From positions 1 to 32,864 of the forward strand of contig JAGZEK010000019.1 in the NCBI GenBank assembly GCA_018368345.1: a DNA stretch of 32,864 nt, given 5' to 3'. Position 1 is the first letter of the stretch, and every line of letters starts with the position of its first letter. The notes beneath the pieces are model-generated. The model saw only the letters and a list, made by a program, of their open reading frames with translations. It made no database searches and was not told where the DNA came from. The stretch comes from Collinsella sp. (GTDB lineage Bacteria > Actinomycetota > Coriobacteriia > Coriobacteriales > Coriobacteriaceae). The translations under genes and the position numbers were made by a program. This document shows, piece after piece, positions 32,763 through 32,864 of the stretch.

Positions 32763-32864
32763 TGTTGAACTGCCTCCCATTTCTTGGACATCGGGAAATG
32801 GGAGGTTTTCCATGAGTATAGATCTCAGGTCGAAGCACGACCTGGAGTCCAGGAGGCGGGCCGT
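32763..32864 (+). mobile_element. Left end of an IS3-family (IS150-like) insertion sequence, cut by window edge
   Basis: The sequence TGAACTGCCTCCCATTTC followed by TTGGACA (from 32766) has the form of IS150-group terminal inverted repeats. A transposase start follows within 50 nt. CCTCCCATTTC and GAAATGGGAGG in this end form an 11-bp hairpin that covers the ribosome site. The right end is outside the window. Confidence 0.7.
32812..32864 (+). CDS. IS3-family transposase OrfA, N-terminal fragment
   Basis: Only about 17 residues are visible (MSIDLRSKHDLESRRRA) before the window ends. ATG 32812 follows GGGAGG by six bases. The basic start and the upstream IS-type terminal repeat suggest the helix-turn-helix OrfA of an IS3-family element, but the coding part is too short for certainty. 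Confidence 0.55.
   Translation, partial: MSIDLRSKHDLESRRRA

Overview
The window is high-GC Gram-positive DNA, most likely from a gut Coriobacteriia of the Collinsella type. This is an inference from GC-rich codon use, several sortase-anchored surface proteins built from isopeptide-forming pilin repeats, GGAGG-type ribosome binding sites, a short SRP RNA, and a lipoteichoic-acid-synthase-like enzyme. There are no rRNA or tRNA genes and no phage genes. One insertion sequence runs off the right edge.

Layout. 1-534: intergenic DNA with two large hairpins and a run of nine G upstream of a very large gene. 535-12519: a 3,994-residue cell-wall-anchored adhesin with a fibro-slime domain, SpaA-like domains, about 16 pilin isopeptide repeats, two DUF11-type repeats and an MPDTG sorting signal. 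12520-13057: terminator-like hairpin, SRP RNA (ffs) with its promoter, a perfect 33-bp inverted repeat, and a two-way terminator. 13058-15110 (minus): two tandem paralogous coiled-coil LANTG surface proteins. 15287-18997: a two-gene heterodimeric ABC exporter with one degenerate ATP site. 19426-20725: a lone AAA ATPase of the DUF4143 family flanked by copies of one palindrome. 21110-21667: a flavodoxin-like protein. 21748-26809: a 5.1-kb block bounded by a 65-bp inverted repeat and holding a 1,362-residue LANTG surface protein between two arrays of an alternating 15-bp motif. 26868-29168 (minus): an LTA-synthase-type sulfatase-fold enzyme. 29382-30257: a nitroreductase. 30416-32443: the Kup potassium transporter, followed by a one-helix small membrane protein. 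32763-32864: the left end of an IS3-family element.

How the genes fit together. The dominant theme is the cell surface. Four proteins carry sortase signals, and an LtaS-like enzyme probably makes or modifies a glycerol-phosphate polymer of the envelope. No sortase is in the window, so anchoring must use one encoded elsewhere. The exporter, nitroreductase, flavodoxin and potassium transporter are separate housekeeping or stress-type units.

The most unusual signal is non-coding. Around the 22163-26251 surface-protein gene lie ten (right) and five or more (left) copies of a 15-bp motif, YGGGAYRNRNTTTCC. The copies alternate in orientation at a nearly fixed step of 30-31 nt with unrelated spacers. 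Outside them sits the 65-bp inverted repeat, whose two copies differ by paired substitutions that preserve a stem. This resembles a mosaic of interspersed repeats or a mobilisable cassette more than any standard feature. The palindrome-flanked DUF4143 gene, the G9 tract and the composition break inside the giant adhesin are further points worth testing.
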